NCBI GenBank assembly: GCA_019828565.1
Contig: JAHDYR010000013.1
Coordinates: 186,001-250,000, forward strand
DNA: 64,000 nt
Reading direction: 5' to 3'
From: Carpediemonas membranifera
Lineage: Eukaryota; Fornicata
Made by a program: the position numbers and the translations under genes. Positions within the stretch are counted from its first letter, which is position 1. Each line of letters begins with the position of its first letter. Below the pieces are notes generated by a model that ran no database searches, was not told where the DNA came from, and saw only the letters and a list, made by a program, of their open reading frames with translations. Below, piece by piece: positions 9,514 through 19,209 of the stretch.

Positions 9514-10797
9514 TTACAGCCACTTGGAGATGGTGACGCACTTGTCGATGCCGTCCTCGAAGGAGGTAGCCTCGGTGTACTTCAGGCCGGACTCCTTGAG
9601 GATCTTGCGGGCCTCGACAGAGTCTGTGCCGTCGAGACGGATGACGAGGGGCACGTCGATCTTGACGACCTTCATGGCCTCGAGGAGGGCTCTGGCGACC
9701 ATGGCTGTCGACACAATGCCGCCGAAGATGTTGATGAAGATCATCTTCGTCTGGGGGTTCTTGGAGACGAGAGCAAGAGCCTCCTGGGCAGTCTTCTGGT
9801 TCACACCGCCGCCGAGGTCAAGGAAGTTGGCAGGCTTTCCGCCAGCGAGCGTCATGTAGTCCAGCGTAGCCATGGCGAGGCCAGCACCGTTGACGACACA
9901 GCCGACGTTGCCGTCAAGGGTGACCCAGTTGAGGTCGTGCTTCATGGCCTCGAGCTCGAAGGGGTCTTCCTCAAGGGGGTCGCGCATCGCAAAGATATCG
10001 GCGTGGCGGTACTCGGCGTTGTCATCAAAGTTGAACTTGGCGTCAAGGCAGATAGCCTTGCCGTCGGTGGTCTCGGCGAAGGGGTTGATCTCGACCTGGG
10101 TGGCGTCGGTCTCGATGAAGACGTTGTAGAGCTTCTGGATCTGGTCAGCAGCCTGGGGAACGCTCTTCTCATCGAACTTGAGGCCACGTGCGATGTCCAT
10201 AGCCTGCTCGGTGCTCATGCCGGCGTTAATGTCGACGGGGAACTTGAGGATTGCGTTGGGGTTGGTGTGGGCGACAGTCTCGATGTCGACTCCACCCTCT
10301 GTGGAGGCGATGACAACGGGACCGCCATAGGCGCGGTCCATAAGAAGGGCGAGGTACATCTCGCGCTTGACGGGGGCCGCGTCCTCAAGGTAGACGGTGC
10401 GGACGAGACGACCGTCGGGGCCAGTCTGCTTGGTAACGAGAACCTCGTTGAGCATCTTGGAGGCGAGCTCGCCGGCGGCCTTGGCCGAGTCGGCGAGCTT
10501 CACACCGCCCTGGAATCCGGTTCTAGGGAAGACGCCGATACCACGGCCACCGGCGTGGATCTGTGACTTCACAACGAGCTTGCCAGAGCCCTTGGCAAGG
10601 ACTTCCTTGGCCTTACGCTCGGCCTCAGCGGGCGTAGCGGCGGGCTCACCGATCATGGTGTCAACACCAAAGGACTTGAGGAGGCCCTTGGACTGGTACT
10701 CATGAATGGACAGGTTTCTGGCAAAACCGAGGCTCATAGCGCCGTTAGTCACGCAGGAGAGCATTTCGGAGCCCTTTGCGGTGAAGTTGGAGAGCAT
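9514..10797 (-). CDS. SCSb: succinyl-CoA synthetase (ligase) beta subunit, organelle-type leader
   Basis: Beta subunit of succinyl-CoA ligase, which makes ATP or GTP from succinyl-CoA by substrate-level phosphorylation in mitochondria and mitochondrion-related organelles. It has 427 residues, matching the family after removal of a leader. The first ~28 residues (two internal Met, Ser/Asn/Arg, few acids) look like an organellar targeting peptide; the conserved enzyme begins at LSIHEYQSKGLLKSFGV. ATP-grasp features: VVKSQIHAGGRG, TQVEINPFAE, and C-terminal ligase-CoA features FLDLGGG and NIFGGIVSTAMV. Single exon, ATG at 10797. In hydrogenosome-like organelles the enzyme works with acetate:succinate CoA-transferase; the alpha subunit is not in this window. 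Nucleotide specificity cannot be read from the sequence. Confidence 0.95.
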   Translation of the reverse strand: MLSNFTAKGSEMLSCVTNGAMSLGFARNLSIHEYQSKGLLKSFGVDTMIGEPAATPAEAERKAKEVLAKGSGKLVVKSQIHAGGRGIGVFPRTGFQGGVKLADSAKAAGELASKMLNEVLVTKQTGPDGRLVRTVYLEDAAPVKREMYLALLMDRAYGGPVVIASTEGGVDIETVAHTNPNAILKFPVDINAGMSTEQAMDIARGLKFDEKSVPQAADQIQKLYNVFIETDATQVEINPFAETTDGKAICLDAKFNFDDNAEYRHADIFAMRDPLEEDPFELEAMKHDLNWVTLDGNVGCVVNGAGLAMATLDYMTLAGGKPANFLDLGGGVNQKTAQEALALVSKNPQTKMIFINIFGGIVSTAMVARALLEAMKVVKIDVPLVIRLDGTDSVEARKILKESGLKYTEATSFEDGIDKCVTISKWL

Positions 10798-11129
10798 TAG
10801 ACGTGAAGACGAGTGTAGTCAAGAACAGTCAAAGAAAGTTGACTTCGCCCGACCGCGTCAGCGATGGCGGATGGGGGTCATGCGAGAGGCTGTCAGGCAT
10901 ATGATTATGCTGGAATGCTACTGAGAAATTTTGTGTTTCCTGGCAGGGCTCTTCTTCAGCAAATTCTGGCGCAGGCCGGGTGAGAAAGAAAGGTCTCCAA
11001 CGGCATGCACCCGGCCACTAGCTACAGCAAACCACCTTATTGCATCAGTCAGTCAACCAGCCGACCTTGGCACCTTCTCATCGTCACCCCAAGTCCAGCA
11101 CTGAGAGCCGCAATCATCCAATACACCAT
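10798..11129. other. gap upstream of succinyl-CoA synthetase beta
   Basis: About 330 bp. It holds the presumed promoter and 5' leader of the enzyme gene and the 3' flank of the carrier-like gene. No element stands out. Confidence 0.4.
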
Positions 11130-12005
11130 TTAATGCTGCTTCTTCTCGTCCTTGCGGTCACGCCAGTAAACGAATGCGCGGACAGCGACGTCGAATGCCA
11201 CATAATTGGCGCAGATGTTGACAGCATTACGGGCAATCATCTGAGGAGTGGCAGCGATAGCGATGCGCCTGTACTCGGGAGCCGTGCGGGCAACCTCGAA
11301 GGCGTGCTTGGTGAGGCCAGCGCAGGAGCCGGCGAAGATGCCGACAAAAGCAGTCTCAGCCAGAGACAGCCTAGTCCTGCCGCAGCCACGGCGCTGGTTC
11401 TTCAGCCAGTTGCGGATGAACGTGCCGCTGACGCCCTCGGTTGCACCAACGAGGAATGTTTGGGGCAGAGAGGGGACGAAGCCTGCCCAGTGGGCCCCCT
11501 CACCGCGAGCAATGGCCATGGCCGGGGTCTGGATAGCTGCGCCGAACACATCGCCTGAGCCACCCGCCACAAAGGCGGTCATATACTGGCTCAGCCGGCC
11601 CTTGACGTACGAAGAGATGAAGCGGTTGGTGTTCTTGGTGGAGAGGCAGCCGGCGATACGGGCGATGTTCGGGGCGACGAATGGGCCGTCGAGGAGGCCA
11701 GCATGGATGTTGGTGAGGTTGTCGAAAAGAATCATGGACGTCATCGTTGCCAGGCCGGTACTGATGGCGCCAATAGAGGTCTCCGCACCAGGGGTAGTGG
11801 CAATGGTGAGGTTTCTGCGCGTGAAGCGGAGGAACTCAGGCTCGTTGCTGTTCTTCGTGTGGAAATCGAAGTTGGCGTGTGCATGGTGCTTATCCTTGCA
11901 CGCTTTGGAGCACTTGCCCTTCCCATGCCCGTGGCAATGGTGGTGGTTACATTTTCCGCAGGGAGGAGCGGTGATATGGGCGGAGAACTTCATTCTAATG
12001 TTCAT
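11130..12005 (-). CDS. divergent mitochondrial-carrier-like membrane protein with Cys/His-rich N-terminus
   Basis: 291 residues from the ATG at 12005. It starts with a metal-ligand-like stretch (CGKCNHHHCHGHGKGKC, then SKACKDKHHAH), then about six weakly hydrophobic Gly/Ala-rich segments. It is clearly homologous to the protein at 34652-35444: both have PG-x-E-x-x-I near the first segment, AG-x-C-x-x-x in the fifth, and the end ANY-x-x-x-(D/E)-x-A followed by a basic tail. Remnants of the P-x-[DE]-x-x-[KR] carrier signature may be AFEVAR and TPAMAIAR. The three-fold Gly-rich pattern suggests a degenerate SLC25-type carrier of the mitochondrion-related organelle; this is inference. Substrate unknown. 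Single exon. Confidence 0.5.
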   Translation of the reverse strand: MNIRMKFSAHITAPPCGKCNHHHCHGHGKGKCSKACKDKHHAHANFDFHTKNSNEPEFLRFTRRNLTIATTPGAETSIGAISTGLATMTSMILFDNLTNIHAGLLDGPFVAPNIARIAGCLSTKNTNRFISSYVKGRLSQYMTAFVAGGSGDVFGAAIQTPAMAIARGEGAHWAGFVPSLPQTFLVGATEGVSGTFIRNWLKNQRRGCGRTRLSLAETAFVGIFAGSCAGLTKHAFEVARTAPEYRRIAIAATPQMIARNAVNICANYVAFDVAVRAFVYWRDRKDEKKQH

Positions 12006-12201
12006 GTCTTCAGTCAACACCCGTCATGCCACATCATCCGCACGTCAGCGGGGTTGATATAGCCAGCAGCCTCGATAAGGGCCGCCAGACACCAACCAGC
12101 GGATGGATTCTATCAACAAGGCTCATTGCCAACACAGTCAACCTCATTCCTTGACCCCGGAGCTATCGAACAATTTACAAGCCAGGCCAGGCAGCCTCCC
12201 C

Positions 12202-14252
12202 TTACTGATACACGCGGTCCGTAAGCCATGGATCCTGAAGCGCTTCCAGCGCAGTCGGCCGCTTCGCAGGGTCGACCTGCAGCAGCCTCTCGATAAAACG
12301 AACGGCCATCTCATCATGGATCCCCAGCCGCTCCCGCAGACTCGTCCGCTTGGGTACGAGGTAGTTCGTCTGAGGGTTGTCGAACTGATCCACGCTCCGT
12401 TCAAACAGGAATAGCTCCCGGGTGAAGAAATGGTGGCCATTGGTCCCACCGAGAATCATTGTGCGGGGAATGGGACCGACGATGGCGAGGATGCGGGCCA
12501 GAAGGGTCTGCACGGACTCATTGAGGAACAAAACCCGCCCAGTGAGTAATTCAAAGAGAATAGCACCGAGGGACCAGAGGTCAACCTTCGAATCATACGG
12601 CGCGCCGAGGATAACTTCAGGGGCCCTGTACGACCGACTCTGGACGTAGCAGACGAGCTCATCCCACTCGAAGCAAGAGGACCCAAAGTCGATGACCTTG
12701 ACCAGGCATCTGCTGTAGGACTGTATGAGAACGTTCTCAGGCTTCAAATCCGCGTGGATGAGGTTAAGTCTGTGGATGTACGCCAGTGCAGTGAGGATCT
12801 GCCTGGTAATGGATTGGAGCCGGGGGAGGGTGAAGTAGTTGGGCTGGTTGGTCTCCGTCATGTATTTCTGACACTCGTAGAGATTGTCTCTGAGTAATTC
12901 AAAGACGATAAACAGGTTCTCCTTGTAGTAGAAATAATCGTACATCCTGACACACCGCATGTCGTCGTCTGGGTCCTTGTCGAGCAAGAGCTGGAGCACC
13001 TTGATCTCGTCAAGGGACTGGTCGAAGTAGTCCTTCTCGTTCTTGATGATCTTGACGCAGACGTGCTTCTTAGTCACATGGTCGAAGCATTGTACGGCCC
13101 GGGAGAAGGCGGCGCTGCCTAGGTACTCAATGACCTCGTAGCGGCCGGCGATGCGGTCACCGGCGACGATCTGGTATTCTCTGCTCTCCTCGAAGCCCGT
13201 GCGGTCGACTTCGTACACTACCCGCAAGTCTATGGCGCCCAACTCGTTGCGGCGGGTGGGTCGAGATGGCAGGGCTGTCTCTAGCTCAGCGGGCTCGACA
13301 GGGGCGTCACATGCCTCGGCCTCGCCGCCACTGGATGACTCGTAGTCTGAGTCGAGCAGGGAGTTTGTCCTGTCGTCGGTGTCGAGCTCTTCCTCTTCGT
13401 CCTCCTGGTCTTCGTCGGCGTCGTCAGCGTCCTTCATCATGTCGTCGTCCGAGGAGCCTGAGGCGGGTGTGCCTACGTCTTCAACGTCGTCGTCGAGGTC
13501 CTCGTCGTCTTGGCTGATAATCTCCATCTCGTCGAGGGCTGCAGCTGCGGCCACGGAAGAGGGGGGCGCGCGCTTGGAAACGGGCTGGGCGTGGGATGAG
13601 ATGGCATCTTTCGACTCGTGGCCCTCGTTCATGGCCTCTAGGATGATCTGGGCGAACGGGATGGACGAAATAAACGCAGCATCGGCAGGGTCCATCGGAA
13701 GCGTGTCAAACCCAATATCGTCGTCGTTCTCCCACTCCTCCGTGGGAAGGCGGGGGTCGTGGGTGTAGAACTCGCTGTCAGCGGGCCTAAGGTTGTGACG
13801 AAGATTGCGGCAAGCGGGGAAGAGCCGCCGAGTCAGGGCCAGACTGCAGATCCGGTCGGTAATCGGGTTCACCTTGGGCGGTTTGTCCTCCTTCCTTGGC
13901 TTATAGTCAGGGGCGTCGACGGCAGGGTCGATGCGGGTGAACTCTTCTCTCTCAGCATCAACGCTGATGGGATGTGTCTGTTCTACGATACCAGCACCGC
14001 CGTGGAGGAGACTGTTGGCTAGATGGGCTGTGTAGGTCGTGGAAATGTGAACGTACCTTCGAGAGCTGATGCGAACTTGAAGTTTGATTCATTATGCAGG
14101 GATTTCGACCGAGCAACAACGGACTTGGCCTCTTTGTCCAGCCCGAGCTGCTTTAAGTGCTCAGTGATTAGACTCAACACCGCCTTCTGATCCATACCTG
14201 GTATAGCTGGTGCTTCAGACCCAGCGCTGTTGTGCTTTGCAGATTTTTTCAT
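12202..14252 (-). CDS. DYRK-family protein kinase with N-terminal LisH motif, two exons
   Basis: Exon 1 is 14252-14057, intron 14056-14028 (29 nt, GTACGT...CTACACAG), exon 2 is 14027-12202; the joined frame gives 673 residues. Exon 1 contains a LisH-like helix pair (VLSLITEHLKQLGLDKEA). A long acidic low-complexity region follows (about residues 225-320), then the kinase domain (~360-670). Kinase motifs: ATP Lys in VCVKIIKNEKDYFDQ (~391), HADLKPENVL (~490, HAD instead of HRD), IDFGSSC (~512), YVQSRSYRAPEVILG (the DYRK/CLK activation segment, retaining the second Tyr of Y-x-Y), and WSLGAILFELLTG. DYRKs autophosphorylate on the activation-loop Tyr and then phosphorylate Ser/Thr. LisH motifs mediate dimerisation. 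The splice join is strongly supported because the kinase frame has no upstream ATG. Confidence 0.9.
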
Positions 14253-14676
14253 GCACTCCGAGAAATCGGCTAGTGCAGGCTAACCAAGGGATAGGCGGAC
14301 AAGCTGAGTGGTGCAACCAGCAATAAAGTGCCAATAAACCCCGTTCTTTGCTTTAAAGTGCCAATTTCTGATATTGGGGTGGGTAAGCAGGTGAACATCA
14401 AAGAAACTCATCAGTTCATGAAGGCCAAATCCTCATGATCCGAACTGAGTGAGGGTGGTAAGACTAGGGTTGAAATAGTTTCGTGGGAAACATGGTCGTT
14501 AAAAAATCTTCAAGCGATACTGATCAGATCCCAGATCAATCCGATGATTGATTATTTATGACGATGGACGGTCTCATGTGCCAGCATATGTTCGCCGTAC
14601 TTGCCCGCATCCTGCCACACCCCACGTTTGACCAGCCCTGACCAGCATTCAACTCAACGAATGATTCGGGGATACT
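14253..14676. other. gap between LisH-DYRK kinase and alanine aminotransferase
   Basis: About 420 bp, more AT-rich than its flanks. The heptamer AGTGCCAAT occurs twice (near 14325 and 14357). It must hold the kinase promoter. No gene or RNA recognised. Confidence 0.4.
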
Positions 14677-16140
14677 TTACTGGAATCTCGCCATAAACTC
14701 ACGATGGAACTTGGGCACGTTCCTCAGGTACTGCTCAAACTGCTCACCGCTCGGGAGCACTGTTGTCCTAAAGTGCCATGTACCCTCGACCTGGTTGAAC
14801 CCGCTGCCTGGGACGACGCACACACCAATGGCATCAAGCATGGCCATGCAGTAGAAGAGGTCGGGGGCCTGACCAACAGCCTCAGCGGCCTCGATGAGCT
14901 TGGCGGGCAGGGTCAGCTTGGGGAAGGCGTAGAGAGCACCCTCGACCGGCTGGCAGGAGACGCCCTCGATGGAGTTGAACATCGCCTCAGACCTGGCCGC
15001 CCGGGACTTCAGTGAGTCGAGAATGGAATCGCGCTCGGTTCTATAAACCTTGGCGGCGGGACTGTCGCCCTGGGGCGGGTTGACCATGAGGCTGACGGCC
15101 AGCTGACCCAGGGTGTTGGGGCAGAGGTTGATGGAGGCCAGCTTGTAAACTTGGGCGATCACAGCAGGGTCTAAGTTGATTATCTCCATGTACCCTCCCC
15201 TCAACCCGCATTCGCCCAGGAACCCCTTGGAGGTCGAGTGGAAGCTGAAGAGCTGCAGGCCGAGACACTTGTCCTGGGACTCGAGGGTGCGGAGGACCTT
15301 CTTGAACGAGACGAAGCGCTTGGTGTCGACGTAAATGTTCTCTTGGTAGACCTCGTCGGCGAGGACGACCAGGTTCTTGGCGTAGGCCCACTCGAGGATG
15401 TCGGCAATGGCCTGCCCCGTGAGGACGCCGCCGGTCGGGTTGCCTGGGTTGATCACAGCGATTGCCGTGACCTTTGTCCCAGCGTCCACTGCAGCGCAGT
15501 ACGACGCCTCGAGGTCCTCCACGCGAGTAGACCACCCCTCTTCTTCACACAGAGCGTATGACACCGCTCGTGCCCCCGTGAGTGCGAGTGAAGCGGAGTA
15601 CAGAGGGTACTGGGGCATTGGAATCATCACGCCGGACTCACTGTCGGCGCAGACCAGGCTCAGCGCCATCTTCACACCCTCACTCGCTCCGTTGGTGAGG
15701 TATATGCTGGCTGGGTCGGTTGGGTGCCCGTCCCGAGCTCCAATGAAGGCCGCCACTTCCCCTCTGACCGAGGAAAAGCCCTGTGAGTGCGTGTATGCCC
15801 CTAGACCAGTGGGGTTGGCCTTTAGGAATGCCTTGGCTCTCGCTAAGACCTCGTCGTCGAAGGGAAGGGGGTGGTTGAGAAGAGTGGGGCAGACAACGAG
15901 GGCGGCCACCTCGCGGAGGAAGGAGAGGGGGAGCTGCTGGAGAGCTTGGGGGTTTCCTATGTTGCAGCTGACTACGTTGGAGAAGGGGAAGTGCTTGCCA
16001 GCCTTCAGATCCTCCTTAATTTCATTCGCACGAAGAGGGACGGCGCCGCGGACCGAGTATTGAGCTGCGACGATCTTCTTGCTGATAGAATCAACGGTAA
16101 GCTTCTTATAGCTATGATTTGTCTCCTGGAGCGTGCTCAT
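14677..16140 (-). CDS. ALT: alanine aminotransferase
   Basis: PLP-dependent enzyme that interconverts pyruvate/glutamate and alanine/2-oxoglutarate; in anaerobic metamonads alanine is a fermentation end product. It has 487 residues, the normal eukaryotic size. Seen: the N-terminal R-x-x-EI-x-x-DL-x-x-G of the alanine/GPT family, VSCNIGNPQAL, the substrate/cofactor segment INPGNPTGGVLT, LADEVYQENIY, and the Schiff-base Lys in FHSTSKGFLGECGLRGGY. That block is nearly identical to animal GPT and separates it from aspartate aminotransferases. No targeting peptide is obvious, so it is probably cytosolic. Single exon, ATG at 16140. Confidence 0.96.
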   Translation of the reverse strand: MSTLQETNHSYKKLTVDSISKKIVAAQYSVRGAVPLRANEIKEDLKAGKHFPFSNVVSCNIGNPQALQQLPLSFLREVAALVVCPTLLNHPLPFDDEVLARAKAFLKANPTGLGAYTHSQGFSSVRGEVAAFIGARDGHPTDPASIYLTNGASEGVKMALSLVCADSESGVMIPMPQYPLYSASLALTGARAVSYALCEEEGWSTRVEDLEASYCAAVDAGTKVTAIAVINPGNPTGGVLTGQAIADILEWAYAKNLVVLADEVYQENIYVDTKRFVSFKKVLRTLESQDKCLGLQLFSFHSTSKGFLGECGLRGGYMEIINLDPAVIAQVYKLASINLCPNTLGQLAVSLMVNPPQGDSPAAKVYRTERDSILDSLKSRAARSEAMFNSIEGVSCQPVEGALYAFPKLTLPAKLIEAAEAVGQAPDLFYCMAMLDAIGVCVVPGSGFNQVEGTWHFRTTVLPSGEQFEQYLRNVPKFHREFMARFQ

Positions 16141-16465
16141 TGTTCAGCTTTGGCAAGAACTCAGTTCAAGTGCCGCGGGATTGCGAATGGAGATCGTGTT
16201 GACGCATTCGAATCGGGATGGCGCGTGTATCTCAATATTTCCTTCGTTGAACACGAATGGACTTCAAAAACAGTCTTTAAGGGGCAACAACTCGTCTTGC
16301 GGCACACTCCAGGGCCGGCGTTGACCGCCTTGAATGCTTCATTTCCACCCTCGAATGAACCAACCCAATGCCCCCTGAGATACAGGGGACATTCCGGCGG
16401 AGATCACTCATTCTTGGATGCCCACTACTTCACCTACTAAACTCCATCACGAAACAACAATGCGT
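16141..16465. other. gap between alanine aminotransferase and MetRS
   Basis: About 325 bp. It carries the promoter side of the aminotransferase and the 3' flank of MetRS. Nothing else seen. Confidence 0.4.
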
Positions 16466-18970
16466 TTACTCCTTCTTCTCCTCCACGTCCACCTTGGCCA
16501 TCTCTTCCGCCAACGCGGCCTCCTTCGCCTTCCTCGCGGCCCGGGCCTGTCTCTTGAGCTCCTTCTTGCTCGGTCCCTCCTGCTTGGCGGCCTTCTTCGC
16601 CTTCTTGGGTGCCACAGCCGCGCCCTCCGGATACTCCTCATTCAACTCAACCACAAGCCCGCCGTCCACGGACAGGTTCTCAAAGCGGCTGGGCTCCTCC
16701 TTCTTGGTCCTGTTCCCCGAGATGGAAAGGACGACCTTGCATTCAGAGGCGGTGACAGTGAGGTCGAGTGTGCCCTCGATGTTGACAAGGCCCTTCTCCC
16801 GCTTACGGTAGATGTAGTGCTTGCAGGCAACCTGCTCGGCAGCGATAGCCTTGCGTCTGCATGTTGAGGTGTCGTCCACTTTGTCGTTGATGACAAGCCC
16901 AGCCCTGATGGCCGCCTGACGGTCGACAAGCTTATCGAACAGGATATCAGTGTTATCACCGAGCGCCCTGCCACTCTCGAGCTGTGCGAACTTCAGCAAG
17001 TCAACCCTCATCAGCTCAGCGGGGACGTTAAGCTGCTCGTTGAGGAGTCGCGCCATAGTCTCGGGCATGACGGGGAGGAGCAGCGTGCCGACGATCCGGA
17101 CGGCCTCAGTAGCAACATACATGATCGCCTCCTTCCTTGCCTGCTGGTCAGCCGCCTTGAGCTTCCATGGCTCTGCGTCCTGGATAAAGGCGTTAGTCTG
17201 GCCAATGACTTCCCAGATCGCGACCAGGGCGCCCTGGATGTTGACCTCACCCATGTGGTGGTCCACTGTTCCTGGGAGAGCGTTGAGGGCAGCAATCAGC
17301 TCCTCGGCCTCGGGTACGTCACCAGCTGCGGGGACCACCCGGCCGGGGTTGAGGGCAGTGGAGACCACGCGGTTGACCAGATTGCCCAGGTCGTTGGCCA
17401 AGTCGATGTTTAGGCGATCGACCATGGCGTTGTGGGAGAAGTCGCCGTCAATGCTCGAGTTCGACTCACGGCAGAGGAAGAAGCGAAGGGGGTCGAGGCC
17501 GTACCGGGTGGCTGCCTCGTAGGGGTCGAACGCGTTGCCCAGGCTCTTGCTGATCTTCATGCCGTCCTTGGTCCACCAACCGTGGACAACGAGCTTGTGT
17601 GGGAGCTCGAGCCCCGCCCCGAGAAGGAATGCAGGCCAGTAGACGCAGTGGAAACGGGCAATGTCCTTGCCGAGCACGTGCATGGTGGCGGGCCAGAGCT
17701 TGTTCGTGTCGAGCTTGTCGGGGTACCCCGCGCCGGTGAGGTAGTTGGTGAGCGCGTCGATCCAGACATACATGCCATGCTCCTCGTCGCCGGGGACTGG
17801 CACAGCCCAACTGATGCGACTCATGGGCCTTGAGAGGGAGAGGTCCTTGAGCCCGCCCCGCAGGAACTTGATGATCTCCTTACGACGGAATTCTGGGACA
17901 ATAACGTCAGGGTTGGCCTCGTAGTACTCGGCCAGACGGTCGCCGTACTCGCTGAGCTTGAACATGTAGTTCACCTCCTTGATAGCGATGCAGGGGTGGC
18001 CCGACTCGAGAGAGTAGCGCTCCTCAGTGCCGTCGGGGAGGGTACGGATGCCGAGGCTTGAATCAGGGACAAAGGTCTCGTCGGAGACGCAGTACCAGCC
18101 GTCGTGCTCGCCCTTGTAGATCAGTCCGGCGTCTGCGAGCTTCTTCCAGAGGGTCTGGGCGGCGTGGATGTGGTCATCGTCGGTAGTGCGGATGAAACGG
18201 TCGTACTGCAGGTTAAAGACCTTGAAGCAGTCCTTGAATGTCTCGGAAATCTCATCGCACATGGCCTTAGGGGTCATGCCCTTGGCTTCGGCGGTCTGCT
18301 GGACCTTCTGGCCATGCTCGTCGTTGCCGGTGAGAAGATAAGCGCCTGCGGTGCCCTTCATCTTGTAGTAGCGGGTAGCGATGTCGGCGAGAAGAGTGGT
18401 GTATACATGACCAATGTGGGGCTCTCCATTAACATAGTAAATGGGCGTGGTGATGTAAACTGGGGTCTCGGCGTTGGGGGACATTTCATAGACCTCCTTG
18501 GCGGGCTTGTCGAAGGCAGCAACGTCGTCCTTGACCATCTCGAGGACGGTGGTATACCAGGCTGTGAGCGTGGGGTGTGCCGACAGGTCGGGGGTAAAGG
18601 TCTTGACGAGAGCGAAGACAACGACGTCGGCGAGGCAGAACTCGCCGAGGAGGAATTCACCCATGAACTTGCCCTCGATGGCGGCGAGGAAGGCGGGGAC
18701 GAGCTCGGGAGAGGCCATCATCTTCTCGGCGAAGATCATGATGCTGTCGAGCTCATCGCCGGCCTTCTTGGGGATCATCTGGAAGGCAGAGCCCTTCTTC
18801 TGGCTCAGGAACTTGGCGATGGGCGTGGATTGGAAGTGGATGGTACCATCTTCGAGCTCAAGCAGCAGCTTGTCGCCGTAGGCGACTTCAGGAGCAATTT
18901 TGCTCCACTTGGCAGCGAGAAGGCAAATTAGAGACCCAGCGTCTCCCTTACGAAGAGTTAGCGTTGCCAT
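16466..18970 (-). CDS. MetRS: methionyl-tRNA synthetase, bacterial/mitochondrial-type core with GST-like N-domain
   Basis: Charges tRNA-Met. 834 residues from the ATG at 18970. Residues ~1-160 look like a GST-C-like appended domain (LLAAKWSKIAPEV, then helices with FLLGEFCLADVVVFALVKT), as used in eukaryotic synthetase complexes. The catalytic domain has ITTPIYYVNGEPHIGHVYTT (HIGH at ~185) and KISKS (~480). The block LGKDIARFHCVYWPAFLLGAG and VVHGWWTKDGMKISKSLGN is typical of the bacterial MetG2/mitochondrial class, without an obvious zinc knuckle. After the anticodon-binding helices there is an unrecognised ~100-residue region and a Lys/Ala-rich basic tail (KKELKRQARAARKAKEAALA), as often used for tRNA binding. 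With its appended domain and no leader it is probably the cytosolic enzyme; origin by gene transfer or organelle replacement is inference. Confidence 0.93.
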   Translation of the reverse strand: MATLTLRKGDAGSLICLLAAKWSKIAPEVAYGDKLLLELEDGTIHFQSTPIAKFLSQKKGSAFQMIPKKAGDELDSIMIFAEKMMASPELVPAFLAAIEGKFMGEFLLGEFCLADVVVFALVKTFTPDLSAHPTLTAWYTTVLEMVKDDVAAFDKPAKEVYEMSPNAETPVYITTPIYYVNGEPHIGHVYTTLLADIATRYYKMKGTAGAYLLTGNDEHGQKVQQTAEAKGMTPKAMCDEISETFKDCFKVFNLQYDRFIRTTDDDHIHAAQTLWKKLADAGLIYKGEHDGWYCVSDETFVPDSSLGIRTLPDGTEERYSLESGHPCIAIKEVNYMFKLSEYGDRLAEYYEANPDVIVPEFRRKEIIKFLRGGLKDLSLSRPMSRISWAVPVPGDEEHGMYVWIDALTNYLTGAGYPDKLDTNKLWPATMHVLGKDIARFHCVYWPAFLLGAGLELPHKLVVHGWWTKDGMKISKSLGNAFDPYEAATRYGLDPLRFFLCRESNSSIDGDFSHNAMVDRLNIDLANDLGNLVNRVVSTALNPGRVVPAAGDVPEAEELIAALNALPGTVDHHMGEVNIQGALVAIWEVIGQTNAFIQDAEPWKLKAADQQARKEAIMYVATEAVRIVGTLLLPVMPETMARLLNEQLNVPAELMRVDLLKFAQLESGRALGDNTDILFDKLVDRQAAIRAGLVINDKVDDTSTCRRKAIAAEQVACKHYIYRKREKGLVNIEGTLDLTVTASECKVVLSISGNRTKKEEPSRFENLSVDGGLVVELNEEYPEGAAVAPKKAKKAAKQEGPSKKELKRQARAARKAKEAALAEEMAKVDVEEKKE

Positions 18971-19209
18971 GATCGTTTCCAACTTTTTTCATGCAAAAGT
19001 GGGACGACCACGATTTAGGGGATTATCGGGTAATCTGATGAAATATGGACAGTATCTGGGTACTACACGATGCTACCTCCCCTGATTGCCAAATATTCTC
19101 CCTTAAATCGCTGGGGTGTGTCTACCTGACGAGCATGACCTCTACTCAGCAGCTACTCACCCACGCACAGCTCCGACCCAGAACAACGTACTTTTACAAC
19201 ATGCCCGGC

